A DNA stretch of 6,164 bases from XYB1-FULL-44-23 sp964502885 (GTDB taxonomy: Bacteria > Patescibacteriota > Microgenomatia > CAZETR01 > Amesbacteraceae): positions 1 through 6,164 of the forward strand of contig CAZCXU010000020.1 of the NCBI GenBank assembly GCA_964502885.1, in the 5' to 3' direction. Both the position numbers and the translations under genes were made by a program. The notes beneath the pieces are model-generated. The model did not search any database. It saw only the letters and a program-made list of their open reading frames with translations, and was not told the DNA's origin. Below, piece by piece: positions 5,894 to 6,164 of the stretch (its first letter is position 1; each line of letters opens with the position of its first letter).

Positions 5894-6164
5894 AGAAGTC
5901 GTCCTCGTTCGTGTCCTCTCTCAAAGGCAATGGCGGCAGTTCCGTCTGCGTCTTGGCATGCAAGGCTACAGCTGGTAAATCCTCTTTTTTCTGTTCCCGA
6001 ACCCTACTGTTCTGTTTGCGTTTTTGCTGTGCTCGTCGTGCTTTTTTGGTTTTTTCGGCCGACTCCTCCTCGATGGCCCGCTGCTGGTTGATCAGCTCGA
6101 AGACGGCACGCTGTTGATTCATCGACCAAACTGAGCCAAGTTTCACATCAAATATTGAGCCACT
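5877..6164 (-). CDS. tniA: TniA/TnsB DDE transposase, C-terminal tail only (5' part outside window)
   Basis: The frame is open to the window edge and ends in TGA at 5877-5879, so about 95 C-terminal residues are visible and the DDE catalytic domain is not. The identity rests mainly on position: directly upstream of and overlapping tniB, as in tniABQ operons. What is visible is a helical segment with a near-repeat (NQQRAVFE then NQQRAIEE), a highly basic stretch (KKARRAQQKRKQNSR), a proline-containing linker and an acidic, aromatic end (EDDFYDEEY). In CRISPR-associated and Tn7 relatives the transposase C-terminus is a flexible hook that binds the AAA+ protein; the acidic end here could serve that role and pair with the basic TniB tail. 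This is inference. Confidence 0.75.
   Translation of the reverse strand, partial: SGSIFDVKLGSVWSMNQQRAVFELINQQRAIEEESAEKTKKARRAQQKRKQNSRVREQKKEDLPAVALHAKTQTELPPLPLREDTNEDDFYDEEY

Larger units (their letters stand above)
154..6164. mobile_element. Tn7/Tn5053-like transposon, one end plus core genes (truncated by window)
   Basis: What is seen: tandem 20-bp repeats at the lipA junction, a tniA-tniB-tniQ type cluster, a TnsE-like gene and a defence cargo gene, all downstream of a housekeeping gene whose frame is intact. What is known: Tn7-like elements have TGT..ACA ends, several transposase-binding repeats per end, a DDE transposase (TnsB/TniA), an AAA+ regulator (TnsC/TniB) and TniQ-domain target selectors, and often insert at safe sites by conserved genes. 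What is inferred: position 154 (TGTGAG) is the outermost base of this end. The second end should lie beyond the 5' end of tniA, to the right of the window. No TnsA endonuclease is visible, so cut-and-paste versus replicative transposition is undecided. Confidence 0.75.

Noticed and set aside
5861..6117. Plus-strand Cys/Phe-rich frames opposite the tniA tail
   Set aside because: Antisense shadows of the Lys/Glu-rich tniA C-terminus, which overlaps tniB in the usual operon manner.

Overview
The window looks like one end of a Tn7/Tn5053-like transposon sitting against the 3' end of a chromosomal lipA gene. The lipA remnant (lipoyl synthase C-terminus, bases 2-169) resembles Burkholderiales/Comamonadaceae sequences, so the host is probably a betaproteobacterium. 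This is a judgement from remembered sequence character, not a search.

Layout, left to right. (1) The last 55 codons of lipA. (2) A transposon end: a TGTGAG-type terminus inside the last lipA codons, then three abutting 20-bp repeats (161-220) with a core like AAATRATGGGAA, which resembles Tn7 TnsB-binding sites. (3) A short regulatory region (about 221-325) with a possible promoter and two inverted repeats. (4) A 551-residue plus-strand protein (326-1981) that I read as a divergent TnsE-like protein. (5) On the minus strand, a 69-residue small protein (2010-2219) with a QLELAF sliding-clamp-type motif, and upstream of it a 518-residue anti-phage dCTP/dCMP deaminase of the DCD/AvcD type (2267-3823). 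(6) A 150-bp AT-rich gap (3824-3973) that should hold the deaminase promoter and might hold an AvcI-like antitoxin RNA. (7) The transposition module on the minus strand: the C-terminal tail of a TniA/TnsB transposase (5877 to the right edge), tniB/tnsC (4985-5893) and tniQ (3974-4981), tightly packed with a 17-bp overlap and a 3-bp gap.

Working model. TniA cuts and joins ends bearing the 20-bp repeats, TniB is the AAA+ regulator and TniQ is the target-selection adaptor. Insertion just at the end of lipA keeps the essential reading frame, with the transposon supplying the last few codons and the stop, as Tn7 does downstream of glmS. The TnsE-like protein would give a second targeting route, towards replicating or conjugating DNA. 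The deaminase is defence cargo. The far transposon end, most of tniA and any tnsA lie outside the window, so element size, target-site duplication and completeness cannot be judged here.
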